Source of the DNA: an uncultured Eubacterium sp.
Lineage (GTDB): Bacteria > Bacillota > Clostridia > Lachnospirales > Lachnospiraceae
Assembly: GCA_947573465.1 (NCBI GenBank)
Contig: CANPET010000002.1
Location: 1 to 26,815, forward strand
Direction: 5' to 3'
DNA length: 26,815 nucleotides
A program made the position numbers and the translations under genes. Below the pieces are notes generated by a model that was not told the DNA's origin, did no database searches, and worked only from the letters and a program-made list of their open reading frames with translations. Position 1 is the first letter of the stretch; every line of letters starts with the position of its first letter. Below are positions 8,844 to 16,157 of the stretch, in pieces.

Positions 8844-9968
8844 TTATTTTTTAAATGTTTTTAATTCTCTTTTCACTCTTTCCCTTCGGAAAACAACTGC
8901 ATAAAAAAGTCTATGTATCCATAAAAATGGTAATAACCATCCATGTTTTTTTAATATAGGATAGCTGAACTCCATTCTTTCCCGTTCCATAAACATACGT
9001 CGGAAAAAGAATCCCTGTTTTGTCTGAATTCCTTCTTCTCTTTTGTATCGTTCCATTGCCCACTTCTGATATTGTTCAAAAGTTCCAAACGCCCCACTGT
9101 TTATTATAAACTCTGCCGGACCTTTCCACTCGTCCTTCATTTCTCCATCAGCAAACCAGGCCTGTGCTAACCCTCTGCTCATAGCCTCAAATTCTACATA
9201 GTTCATCTTTGGAAGCAGTTCATGAATATAATCCCAATCCAGCTTATTCTTAAACTGTTCTATTAAATAATATTGGTCTATGATAGAACGTATTCCACAG
9301 CCATCCATGGAATAATGTTTTTCAAAATGAAGCAGATGATATAAATAAAAATCTTCCAAACTCATTTCTAAAACATATTTATTCTCTTTGTTTCTTCTTA
9401 ATCTCTTCCATATATCATCCGTATGCCAATGATTTTCCTCAGTGGGTGGAAGCAGCCTGCGATGAAGTTCTACCTCTAAGTATGGTTTTTTTAAATACAC
9501 ATCATGGCTGTCTTCAGACCCCACATCTACAGCAGTATATCCCATTCTTTTCAATATTTCCCCTGCTTTGGAAATATTTTTTTCCTCTAATAAATAGTCT
9601 AAGTCGCCCATTTGCCGATAATTAGAATCTGGATAAATTGATTTTAATACATTACCTTTTAAAGGAAGAATCTCTATCCCTTCAGCTGCCATCTCACCAA
9701 GTATCATTTCGGCTTCTGCTTTCTGAATGGTATCGACAAGCTGATTTTTTTCATGCTGATGATACATCTTTTCCAAAATTTCTTTATCCGGTTTATTTTT
9801 TAATTTTTCTACAGCACAAAAAACCATCTCTTCCACTTTATGATAAACAGCGAGATTTAAAACATCCCGCCATTCTACATCTTCCGGCTTTTCAGCCGGT
9901 ATTTGATTTTGTATTGTTGATTTTAATAATTGAATAAAATATTCACTCACTTTACTTTTTATTTCCAT
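8844..9968 (-). CDS. Nucleotidyltransferase family protein (PF14907-like)
   Basis: A 374-residue soluble protein resembling the uncharacterised nucleotidyltransferase family PF14907. The core is at residues about 95-170: LPLKGNVLKSIYP (K104-G105), then QMGDLDYLL with D122 and D124 as the likely metal-binding Asp-x-Asp pair, and YLEVELHRRL with E165/E167 as the third acidic ligand. The C-terminal half is helical and rich in aromatic and basic residues. Members of this family are often encoded near PqqD-type proteins and peptide-modification genes, and a PqqD-like gene lies about 2.2 kb downstream here. The substrate is unknown. Its start lies 10 bp after the zinc-ribbon protein gene, so the two are probably co-transcribed. 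Confidence 0.8.
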   Translation of the reverse strand: MEIKSKVSEYFIQLLKSTIQNQIPAEKPEDVEWRDVLNLAVYHKVEEMVFCAVEKLKNKPDKEILEKMYHQHEKNQLVDTIQKAEAEMILGEMAAEGIEILPLKGNVLKSIYPDSNYRQMGDLDYLLEEKNISKAGEILKRMGYTAVDVGSEDSHDVYLKKPYLEVELHRRLLPPTEENHWHTDDIWKRLRRNKENKYVLEMSLEDFYLYHLLHFEKHYSMDGCGIRSIIDQYYLIEQFKNKLDWDYIHELLPKMNYVEFEAMSRGLAQAWFADGEMKDEWKGPAEFIINSGAFGTFEQYQKWAMERYKREEGIQTKQGFFFRRMFMERERMEFSYPILKKHGWLLPFLWIHRLFYAVVFRRERVKRELKTFKK

Positions 9969-9978
9969 ATATTCCTCT

Positions 9979-10683
9979 TTACTCTACAGGCCCTTCGTCT
10001 CCTATATCTCCCTGTGGCTCTGTTGGTGCCTCTGTTTGCGGTTCTGTTGGTGGATCCGTTGGGGCCTCTGTTGTTGGTGCTGCTGTTGGTTTCGTTGTTA
10101 CCGGTTTTCTTTTCTTTGTTGTCGGCGGGTCTGTCTCTGGTGCCTTCGTCTCCGGAATTGTTGTCCGTACCTCTTCCGTTTCCGGCTCATCAGTAGCATC
10201 ACTTCGGTCATCATCCTCTATTGTCGTAGTCTCTTCCACCGTTGTTGTTTCCTCTGTAGTTGTTTCTTCTTTTGGACTTCCAAATGTCATTGACAAGACA
10301 ACCGCTGCTATTACGATGATAATAATAATTCCTGCCGAAACAGCAATCGCAATAATATTCATTTTTTTATTCTGGTTTGTTATTGCAGCCTTTCCTGCCA
10401 CAAAATCATCTTCGTCTTCATCATAAAATTCTTCATCCTCTGTCAGTTCATCATCTTCCTCAAATTCAAACTCTTCTGAGCCCATATCTTCCGGAAAATC
10501 AAAAGACTCTTCTTCTACAAATTCTATCTCTTCAGGAATCTCCACAAGTTCATCATCAATATCTAAATCTCCAATAACCTTTGTTTCTCCTAAATCTTCT
10601 TTTATCTGTTCTACGGTCTCACCGCAATATGGACATACTTTTTCTTCCGGCTGAACATATTTACCACATTTTTTACAAAACAT
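9979..10683 (-). CDS. Zinc-ribbon, single-pass membrane protein with Thr/Pro-rich tail
   Basis: A 234-residue protein of modular design. Residues 3-20 form a zinc ribbon (C3-x2-C6 and C17-x2-C20). Residues about 27-95 are extremely acidic and probably disordered. Residues about 108-134 are one transmembrane helix (Ile/Val-rich). The rest is a low-complexity Thr/Pro/Glu tail with ETTT repeats and repeats of the PPTEPQTEAPTEP type, expected outside the cell and possibly wall-spanning or glycosylated. This zinc-ribbon/helix/external-tail layout is common in Clostridia; the function is unknown. The start ATG follows a strong AAGGAGG seven bases upstream. It heads a two-gene unit with the nucleotidyltransferase gene. 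The repetitive tail is a place where length variation between strains may be expected. Confidence 0.85.
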   Translation of the reverse strand: MFCKKCGKYVQPEEKVCPYCGETVEQIKEDLGETKVIGDLDIDDELVEIPEEIEFVEEESFDFPEDMGSEEFEFEEDDELTEDEEFYDEDEDDFVAGKAAITNQNKKMNIIAIAVSAGIIIIIVIAAVVLSMTFGSPKEETTTEETTTVEETTTIEDDDRSDATDEPETEEVRTTIPETKAPETDPPTTKKRKPVTTKPTAAPTTEAPTDPPTEPQTEAPTEPQGDIGDEGPVE

Positions 10684-10774
10684 TTTGCATCCTCCTTAAT
10701 CTTTTCTATGTTATATATGCATTACCCGTATATAAATATAACGTGAATTATTTGTATTTTATTTCACATTACAC

Positions 10775-10804
10775 ATTATAATTCACTGGTTGTCATCTTG
10801 GCAA
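10775..10804 (-). promoter_or_regulatory. Putative promoter of the zinc-ribbon gene
   Basis: On the minus strand, TTGCCA (10799-10804) and TATAAT (10775-10780) are 18 bases apart, about 90 bp before the zinc-ribbon start. Both boxes are close to sigma-A consensus. Confidence 0.6.
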
Positions 10805-10820
10805 GCACAATTCGACATCT

Positions 10821-10957
10821 AATAAGCAATGCATAATCAGAGAAAAACAGCCCCGAATTTAGTTTACTAAATTTCGCGGCTGTTTTTCTCTGATTATATA
10901 GTACGTTTAACACGAGAGGAAAAAAATTTTTAATATTTTTCCTGTGCATTGCTTATT
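10821..10957. repeat. Outer 13-bp inverted repeat around the hairpin
   Basis: AATAAGCAATGCA (10821-10833) recurs as its perfect reverse complement at 10945-10957. The left arm abuts the 19-bp stem directly, while the right arm is separated from it by 48 bp. The right arm covers the stop codon of the CarD-like gene. Without the 48 bp, the arms would form one continuous 32-bp stem. Confidence 0.7.
10834..10896. terminator. Long hairpin downstream of the CarD-like gene (likely bidirectional terminator)
   Basis: A 19-bp perfect stem (10834-10852 with 10878-10896) is extended inward by an AATTTAG/CTAAATT stem with one bulge, giving a 63-base hairpin. Either strand ends with GGCTGTTTTTCTCTG, so the stem itself supplies the T tract. 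It lies 57 bp past the CarD-like stop and upstream of the zinc-ribbon promoter, a fitting place for the CarD-like terminator. Its length is unusual for a terminator; see the outer repeat. Confidence 0.65.
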
Positions 10958-11456
10958 TTTGCTTTATATGCTCTGCAATATATTTTTCCACTTCTGAAGG
11001 CTCTATCCCCAACGCAATAGAAAATTCATCATGCAGATTTTGTTTTGCCTCTTTTAAATATCTGTCATCTACATATGTGATTCTCTTTCCCTGAGCGATT
11101 CTTTCTTCATTTCTGGCATACAGTGTTTTAATAATACAAATTAACTGCTGACAGTCGCAGGAACTAATTGCTTCTTTATACTTTTCTTCACGTTGTCTGT
11201 CATTATCAATCCACATAGGCTCAATATCTTTAATTCCTGAAACAATATTTTTTGCTTCTTCTTTTGATACAACAGCACGCATAACGACTCTGTTGCTGTC
11301 CACCGGATAAAAAATCTTACTATCTTCAGACTTCATTGGAACCAATGTATAATATAATTGGTTTTTATCTGCTCCTGATATATCAATATGGGTAATATCT
11401 ACCACCTTACAAACACCATTTCTTCCATGAACAATATAGTCTCCAACTTTAAACAA
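10953..11456 (-). CDS. CarD-like transcriptional regulator
   Basis: A 167-residue protein with the CarD/CdnL/TRCF RNA-polymerase-interacting domain at its N-terminus (FKVGDYIVHGRNGVCKVVDI, then YYTLVPM and FYPVDS strands, residues about 1-65), followed by an all-helical C-terminal domain that in this family contacts promoter DNA. CarD-type proteins stabilise open complexes or tune rRNA and stress promoters. The start is TTG at 11454-11456, preceded by AGAGGTG seven bases upstream; the second residue begins the conserved domain, so no other start fits. Monocistronic, with a promoter at 11508-11537 and the long hairpin behind it. The family call is secure; the regulon is unknown. Confidence 0.9.
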   Translation of the reverse strand: MFKVGDYIVHGRNGVCKVVDITHIDISGADKNQLYYTLVPMKSEDSKIFYPVDSNRVVMRAVVSKEEAKNIVSGIKDIEPMWIDNDRQREEKYKEAISSCDCQQLICIIKTLYARNEERIAQGKRITYVDDRYLKEAKQNLHDEFSIALGIEPSEVEKYIAEHIKQK

Positions 11457-11507
11457 TTTATAACACCTCTATTCTTATTATTATGTAAATATTTCCCCAC
11501 TTATATC

Positions 11508-11537
11508 ATTTTACTACTTTTGGCACATAAATGTCAT
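11508..11537 (-). promoter_or_regulatory. Putative promoter of the CarD-like gene
   Basis: On the minus strand, ATGACA (11532-11537) and TAAAAT (11508-11513) are 18 bases apart, about 50 bp before the TTG start. The rest of the 160-bp gap (11457-11616) shows only a weak TTTGG/CCAAA dyad with no T tract. Confidence 0.55.
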
Positions 11538-11616
11538 AGGCAGAATATACAAGATTTTTTGGTATATAATTGTCCAAACCGTCAACTTTTAAATACTATC
11601 AATTATTTAACTTCGA

Positions 11617-11811
11617 TTATTTCAACATATCCTTTGCTGTAAAAAATATAATTGCAATCGCAACTGTAAATGCTACAACAAAAACCACCAAAAAACTTTG
11701 CTCTGTTGCTGCTTTTAATAACATAACAATGAATATAAGACACATCACTATCAATAACGCTGCAACACTAATTATCATACGGTTATATTTTTTCTTTTTG
11801 TTTGTTGTCAA
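11617..11811 (-). CDS. Small two-helix membrane protein, unknown
   Basis: A 64-residue, very hydrophobic protein with a basic N-terminus (TTNKKKKYNR) and two predicted transmembrane helices (about 11-31 and 40-60). It starts with TTG at 11809-11811, overlapping the degV stop TGA as TTGA; GGAGG lies seven bases upstream inside the end of degV. This tight coupling supports a real gene despite its size. Its family is not recognised. It may be a membrane partner of the DegV protein, but only the coupling supports that. Confidence 0.68.
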   Translation of the reverse strand: MTTNKKKKYNRMIISVAALLIVMCLIFIVMLLKAATEQSFLVVFVVAFTVAIAIIFFTAKDMLK

Positions 11812-12800
11812 TCTGTTACCTCCTCATTCTCCCCATCATTTTCTTTTTCAACAAGATGTCTGATATACGCTGCTTCAGCAGCCTTTTCCTCTTCTTCCAT
11901 CACACCATTCTTATTAAAATCAAACTGTTTGTCATATGGACCAAAAGAATCACCTCCTGCAATAAACAAAACTCCTAAAGTTCCCGGTCCACAATGACTG
12001 GAAATCACACTGCCTGCTGTTGTCTCAACAATTGAGTGAAAATGTTCAAGCCTATCTAAATATTCTCTTACACTGTCTACAATTTCTCTATCACATCCGG
12101 AATGAGTAATAAATACTCTGTCTTTTTTTGCATGCACCAACTCTTTTTCCAAGTCTTTAACATACTGAAGAATTACTTTTTTCAGATTGCCACGATATTT
12201 TTTATCTGCTTCCATTTTACCACTGTTTACAACAATACGTGGTTTAAGTTTGAGAAGGCTTCCCACTAACGCTGCGGTAGATGAACATCTGCCTCCTCTA
12301 TGTAAATATGTTAAAGTATCCACTACAAAACTAGCTCTCACATATGGTTTTAATGCTTCAATGGAATTGATAATTTCCTTTGCAGACATTTGCTTTCGCG
12401 CCATAATTGCCGCTTCTATAACCAGATGTCCAATACCAGTAGATAAGTTCGCTGAATCTATCACATATACATGGTCTTCATATTCCAGCTCTGCTGCCGC
12501 CAATCGCATAACATTTGCCGTTGTGGACATATCCTCTGAAATCGCAAACATAATCACGTCATCACCTTTATCTGCATAAGGCTTTATCGCTTTTACCGCA
12601 TCTTCTATAGATGGCGCGGATGTTTTTGGTGTACTATTATTCTTATCTGACCATTCATAAATATCGTCCGGTTTTATCTCCAGTCTATCCTTATATTCAT
12701 TTTCTCCTAAATGTATATACAATGGCAATACATCAATATCATATCTCTTTAAAATATCCTCTGATAAATCACTGGTACTGTCTGTAATAATCTTTATCAT
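11808..12800 (-). CDS. DegV family fatty-acid-binding protein with EF-hand-like tail
   Basis: DegV/FakB-type protein (330 residues) that binds a fatty acid and, in FakAB systems, presents it for phosphorylation. The N-terminus (KIITDSTSDLSEDI), the TSAPS motif (residues 60-64), YVRASFVVDTLTYLHRGGR and the GPGTLGVLF segment (271-279) are diagnostic. After the usual end of the fold there is an extension of about 50 residues. It contains DFNKNGVMEEEE (294-305), which fits a 12-residue EF-hand calcium loop (D1, N3, N5, G6, E12), followed by an acidic helix. The ATG at 12798-12800 follows GGAGG. The gene begins 27 bp after metA and is coupled to the small membrane protein. The specific lipid is unknown. 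Confidence 0.92.
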   Translation of the reverse strand: MIKIITDSTSDLSEDILKRYDIDVLPLYIHLGENEYKDRLEIKPDDIYEWSDKNNSTPKTSAPSIEDAVKAIKPYADKGDDVIMFAISEDMSTTANVMRLAAAELEYEDHVYVIDSANLSTGIGHLVIEAAIMARKQMSAKEIINSIEALKPYVRASFVVDTLTYLHRGGRCSSTAALVGSLLKLKPRIVVNSGKMEADKKYRGNLKKVILQYVKDLEKELVHAKKDRVFITHSGCDREIVDSVREYLDRLEHFHSIVETTAGSVISSHCGPGTLGVLFIAGGDSFGPYDKQFDFNKNGVMEEEEKAAEAAYIRHLVEKENDGENEEVTD

Positions 12801-12827
12801 CTTTTGCCTCCAAAACTGATATTACTG

Positions 12828-13754
12828 TTATGCTTCGTTTTCTACCTCATTGATATCATACGGGGTTGTCTGATATACATAATAATTTATCCAGTTCGTC
12901 CATAAAAGCTGTCCTGCCGACCGCCAATTAACAATCGGTTGTTTTGTAGGATCATCTTTTGGAAAATAATTTACCGGAACTTGTGGATTCATTCCTTTTT
13001 CTGCATCTCTCTCATATTCTAACTTTAATGTATCTGCATCATATTCTGAATGACAGAAAACAAATAACTGTCTGCTATCCTCTGATTTAACAATCGCTAC
13101 ACCAGCTTCCTCTGACTCTGCCATGAGTTCCAGTTTCGGGCATTCTAATATCTGTTCTTTTGTAATCTCCGTTGCTCTGGAATGTGGCGCATAAAAGATA
13201 TCATCAAACCCTCTGAATAATGGAGATTTTTTGTTTAAAATCGTATGACTGTAAATTCCTGATAATTTAGGTATACGGTCTCTCTTTCTAATACCATAAT
13301 GATAATACAATCCTGCATATGCCCCCCAGCATAAGTGGAACGTACAATGTACATGCTTCTTTGACCATTCCATAATCATACATACTTCATCCCAATAATT
13401 CACATCCTCATAATCTACAAAATCGAGAGGTGCCCCCGTAATAATCAGTCCATCAAAATAATGATCCTTAATCTCATCAAAGGTTTTATAAAACTCATCC
13501 ATATGACTGACATCGGTATGTTGAGATTTATATGTAGCAGTCTGCAAAAACTCAACCTCTATCTGAAGAGGTGTGTTAGATAACTTTCTGAGTATCTGAG
13601 TCTCTGTGACAATCTTTGTAGGCATCAGATTCAGAACCAGAACCCTTAGGGGACGGATATCCTGCGTCATCGCCCGGTTTTCTGTCATAACAAATATATT
13701 TTCATTTTCCAGAATATCTCTTGCTGGTAAGTTTTGTTTCACTTTAATTGGCAT
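12828..13754 (-). CDS. metA: Homoserine O-acyltransferase MetA
   Basis: First committed enzyme of methionine synthesis: acylates homoserine from acetyl- or succinyl-CoA (308 residues, normal length). Numbering coincides with E. coli MetA: catalytic C142 in FHLCWGAYAG, and H235 and E237 in FCHSEYDADTL. LSGIY and APHSRATEI segments are also conserved. Position 111, which sets acyl specificity (Glu for acetyl-CoA, Gly for succinyl-CoA), is Asp here (TGAPLDFVDYEDV), so the substrate should be left open; the acidic side chain makes acetyl-CoA the more likely guess. The ATG at 13752-13754 follows GAGGAC. It has a good promoter at 13794-13822 and is followed at 27 bp by degV. No SAM or T-box riboswitch is visible in the short leader. 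Confidence 0.95.
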   Translation of the reverse strand: MPIKVKQNLPARDILENENIFVMTENRAMTQDIRPLRVLVLNLMPTKIVTETQILRKLSNTPLQIEVEFLQTATYKSQHTDVSHMDEFYKTFDEIKDHYFDGLIITGAPLDFVDYEDVNYWDEVCMIMEWSKKHVHCTFHLCWGAYAGLYYHYGIRKRDRIPKLSGIYSHTILNKKSPLFRGFDDIFYAPHSRATEITKEQILECPKLELMAESEEAGVAIVKSEDSRQLFVFCHSEYDADTLKLEYERDAEKGMNPQVPVNYFPKDDPTKQPIVNWRSAGQLLWTNWINYYVYQTTPYDINEVENEA

Positions 13755-13793
13755 ATTAATGTCCTCAACTTCTTTAATAAATTCGTAAATTTC

Positions 13794-13822
13794 ATTTTAT
13801 CATATTCGGTTTATTAGTTCAA
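13794..13822 (-). promoter_or_regulatory. Putative promoter of metA
   Basis: On the minus strand, TTGAAC (13817-13822) and TAAAAT (13794-13799) have the ideal 17-base spacing. The -35 overlaps the last codons of pncC, so metA can be transcribed independently. The leader is only about 35 bases, too short for a riboswitch. Confidence 0.6.
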
Positions 13823-14284
13823 TTTATTTATAAGGGTGTCTAACACATGACTGACACTCTTCTCCCGGACTACATTACGTCCCATGTCTCCGAAATGCAT
13901 CGTTTCCGTTAATGTAATACCCTGAATGCAATAACCAAAACATACGGTTCCAACTGGTTTTTCATCCGTTCCTCCCCCTGGTCCTGCAATTCCTGTAATA
14001 CCTACGCCAATGTCTGCATTATTTGCTTTTGCGATACCTTCTGCCATTTCTCTGGCTGTCTGCTCACTGACTGCACCAAACCTCTCAAGAGTATCCTGCT
14101 GCACATTCAAATACCTCATCTTTGCCTCATTGGAATAAGTCACGGCACTGGCATTTAACACCTTTGACGCATCTGCCACATCCACAATAGATGCTGCCAT
14201 TTTCCCTCCAGTGCAACTTTCAGCAAATGAGATTGTAAATTTTCTTTTTATTAAAATCTTCACTAATGTTTCCTGTCTACTCAT
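13814..14284 (-). CDS. pncC: CinA-C family nicotinamide-nucleotide amidohydrolase
   Basis: CinA C-terminal domain protein (156 residues), a stand-alone PncC-type enzyme that deamidates NMN to nicotinic acid mononucleotide in NAD recycling. Motifs are FAESCTGGKMA near the N-terminus and the GITGIAGPGGGTDEKPVGTVCFG loop in the second half, both family-defining. Two in-frame ATGs exist (14290 and 14284). GGGAG lies only two bases before the first and eight before the second, so the second (MSRQETLVK) is preferred. The N-terminal MoCo-like domain of full CinA is absent, as is usual for PncC. It is divergent from corA and followed by metA. Confidence 0.93.
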   Translation of the reverse strand: MSRQETLVKILIKRKFTISFAESCTGGKMAASIVDVADASKVLNASAVTYSNEAKMRYLNVQQDTLERFGAVSEQTAREMAEGIAKANNADIGVGITGIAGPGGGTDEKPVGTVCFGYCIQGITLTETMHFGDMGRNVVREKSVSHVLDTLINKLN

Positions 14285-14312
14285 AACCATTACTCCCTGA
14301 CTCTTATATTTT

Positions 14313-14318
14313 ATTATA
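14313..14318 (-). promoter_or_regulatory. Putative -10 box of pncC
   Basis: A perfect TATAAT on the minus strand lies about 30 bp before the pncC start, in the 103-bp divergent gap with corA. No convincing -35 accompanies it. On the plus strand, TATACT at 14366-14371 is a candidate corA -10, also with a weak -35. Confidence 0.4.
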
Positions 14319-14387
14319 CCTTATTTTTCTATGTTTAAAAACCTAATTTTCATCCATTCTATCAATATACTGAATAGGAGAAAGACA

Positions 14388-15287
14388 ATGTTTTATGCAA
14401 TTGATGATTTTAAAAATGCCCTTGAAACAAAACCGGATAAAGATTTTGTAGCAATTATTCCAGCGAATAAGGCAAATCACTATGATATTATCAATTATTA
14501 TATTCCAAAAATCCCATTACTTTTTATGGATTTACATTTTTCTAAAATAGAGAGCTTTCAGGGTTTTATATATGGCTTCATTAATATCCCTGAAATACTG
14601 GTTGCTGAACGCTCTATTATTTGTTTTATCTACACAGAAGATTATGTAATATTCGTGGACAGAGATGAATTTGTAGCACATTTTTTTGAAAAAATGCTTG
14701 AAGTTCATTTAGAGCATATTACATCCAGTGGCACAGCACTATATTATCTCCTTGATTTTATTATGTCCAAAGATTTAGAAAAAATTAACAGTTTACAGCA
14801 AAATTTAATTCAATTGGAATTAAATGTTTTAAATGAAAAGAAAATGGACCAGATTCGTGAGATTACCAACTACCGCAGCCGTACCCTCAAACTGCATCAC
14901 TATTATGTTCAAATTGAAGGAATCTGTGGTGATCTGGTTGATGACACTCAAAATCTTTTTGATAAAGAAACAAAGCAATTATTTAATATTCTGATTCGTA
15001 AAATAACTCTTTACGGACATGAATCAGAGCAGATATGGGAATATACCTCGCAAATACGTGATATTTACCAACAGCAGCTTGATGTTCACCAAAACATTAT
15101 TATGAAATTTCTTACAATTGTTACCACATTATTTATGCCCCTGACATTAATCGCCGGCTGGTATGGCATGAACTTTGAACATATGCCGGAGCTTGAATGG
15201 AAATACGGGTACCCTCTTATATTTGTTTTAAGCTGTCTGCTGGTTATCGTAATGTGTATTGTATTTAAACGCAAAAAATGGTTTTAA
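14388..15287 (+). CDS. CorA family divalent cation transporter
   Basis: A 299-residue CorA/MIT-superfamily transporter, probably for Mg2+ (or Co2+/Ni2+). A large cytoplasmic N-terminal domain rich in helices leads to two C-terminal transmembrane helices. The signature GMN is at residues 260-262 (WYGMNFEHMPELEW) in the loop between them, and the end is the basic KRKKWF. A longer frame begins at 14331, but ATG at 14388 has AGGAG eight bases upstream and gives the usual start MFYAIDDF. It is one of only three plus-strand genes here. Its stop codon lies inside a hairpin shared with the converging psd gene. Selectivity cannot be read from sequence. Confidence 0.94.
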   Translation: MFYAIDDFKNALETKPDKDFVAIIPANKANHYDIINYYIPKIPLLFMDLHFSKIESFQGFIYGFINIPEILVAERSIICFIYTEDYVIFVDRDEFVAHFFEKMLEVHLEHITSSGTALYYLLDFIMSKDLEKINSLQQNLIQLELNVLNEKKMDQIREITNYRSRTLKLHHYYVQIEGICGDLVDDTQNLFDKETKQLFNILIRKITLYGHESEQIWEYTSQIRDIYQQQLDVHQNIIMKFLTIVTTLFMPLTLIAGWYGMNFEHMPELEWKYGYPLIFVLSCLLVIVMCIVFKRKKWF

Positions 15288-15318
15288 CTTCTACAAAACT
15301 GTAACGTTAAAACCATTT
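15276..15318. terminator. Bidirectional terminator between corA and psd
   Basis: AAATGGTTTTAAC (15276-15288) pairs perfectly with GTTAAAACCATTT (15306-15318) around a 17-base loop. The plus strand continues as TTTTATATT and the minus strand as TTTTTTGCG, so both converging genes can use it. The left arm contains the corA stop codon, and the right arm ends 4 bp from the psd stop. Confidence 0.85.
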
Positions 15319-15322
15319 TATA

Positions 15323-16156
15323 TTATTTAATCTTTACTCCGATTTTACTTCCGTAAAGAACCCGTGTCTCTATGTCATTTTTTGTATTTTCAAAGTATTC
15401 TTCCGGAATTTCTGCCTTATCCTTTTCTAACAGCACCACAATTGTCGAACCACCATACAGAAACATTCCCTTTTCTGTACCACGTACTACTTTACCGGAT
15501 TTTTTATGATTTTTTATTTTTCCAATCATCATTGCTCCCACTTCTATCTGGGCAATTATTCCAAAGTTTTCTGTTTCTATGATTGTATACTCTCTGCTGT
15601 TTTGGGTAAATACCGGATATCGGTTCACTGCAATTGGACGGACTGTATGAAGTCGTCCCTGAACTTCTTTGTTTTCCAAAATATTACCATTGTCAATATT
15701 CGCATATCTATGATAATCATCTACACACAATCGAAAAACAAGACACGTTCCTCCATTATAATCCGGTGCAAATTTACTGTCAGGAATAAGATCTTTTACC
15801 TGATATGTGCTTCGCTTTATATGAAATACAGAATTTTCATCAATATGATACGCTGAAAGTCTTGCATCACAAGGAGAAATCAACGCATCTTCTTCTGAAC
15901 ATATCGGTCTCTTTTCCGGCAAAATCTTTCTTGTAAAACAATCATTAAAACAACTATATCTTGGTTTTTCATATTCACTCATATCAATTCCATTTTTCTT
16001 TATGAATCCTCTGATATGAAACCCTGAAATAGCTGAATCCAGATACTTTCCAACAATTCTGGAAAGAGCTGGCATTGTTAATAATTTTAATACCATGCGC
16101 CCCGGTATTGTGTGATATAAAAATCTTAATAATTTTGATTCGTCGTTATTTTTCAT
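15323..16156 (-). CDS. psd: Phosphatidylserine decarboxylase proenzyme
   Basis: Converts phosphatidylserine to phosphatidylethanolamine at the membrane (277 residues). The self-cleavage site GGST is at residues 235-238 (MFLYGGSTIVVLL); Ser237 would become the pyruvoyl group of the alpha chain. The conserved Asp (SPCDARL, D98) and His (DDYHRY, H149) of the processing triad are present. The first 50 residues are hydrophobic/basic, consistent with membrane association. The start lies one base after the pssA stop, and the two enzymes act in sequence, so coupling makes sense. It is the last gene of the phospholipid operon. Confidence 0.95.
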   Translation of the reverse strand: MKNNDESKLLRFLYHTIPGRMVLKLLTMPALSRIVGKYLDSAISGFHIRGFIKKNGIDMSEYEKPRYSCFNDCFTRKILPEKRPICSEEDALISPCDARLSAYHIDENSVFHIKRSTYQVKDLIPDSKFAPDYNGGTCLVFRLCVDDYHRYANIDNGNILENKEVQGRLHTVRPIAVNRYPVFTQNSREYTIIETENFGIIAQIEVGAMMIGKIKNHKKSGKVVRGTEKGMFLYGGSTIVVLLEKDKAEIPEEYFENTKNDIETRVLYGSKIGVKIK

Positions 16157-16157
16157 A

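Noticed and set aside
13754..13813. SAM or T-box riboswitch before metA
   Set aside because: The leader from the best promoter is only about 35 bases and no conserved riboswitch core is visible.
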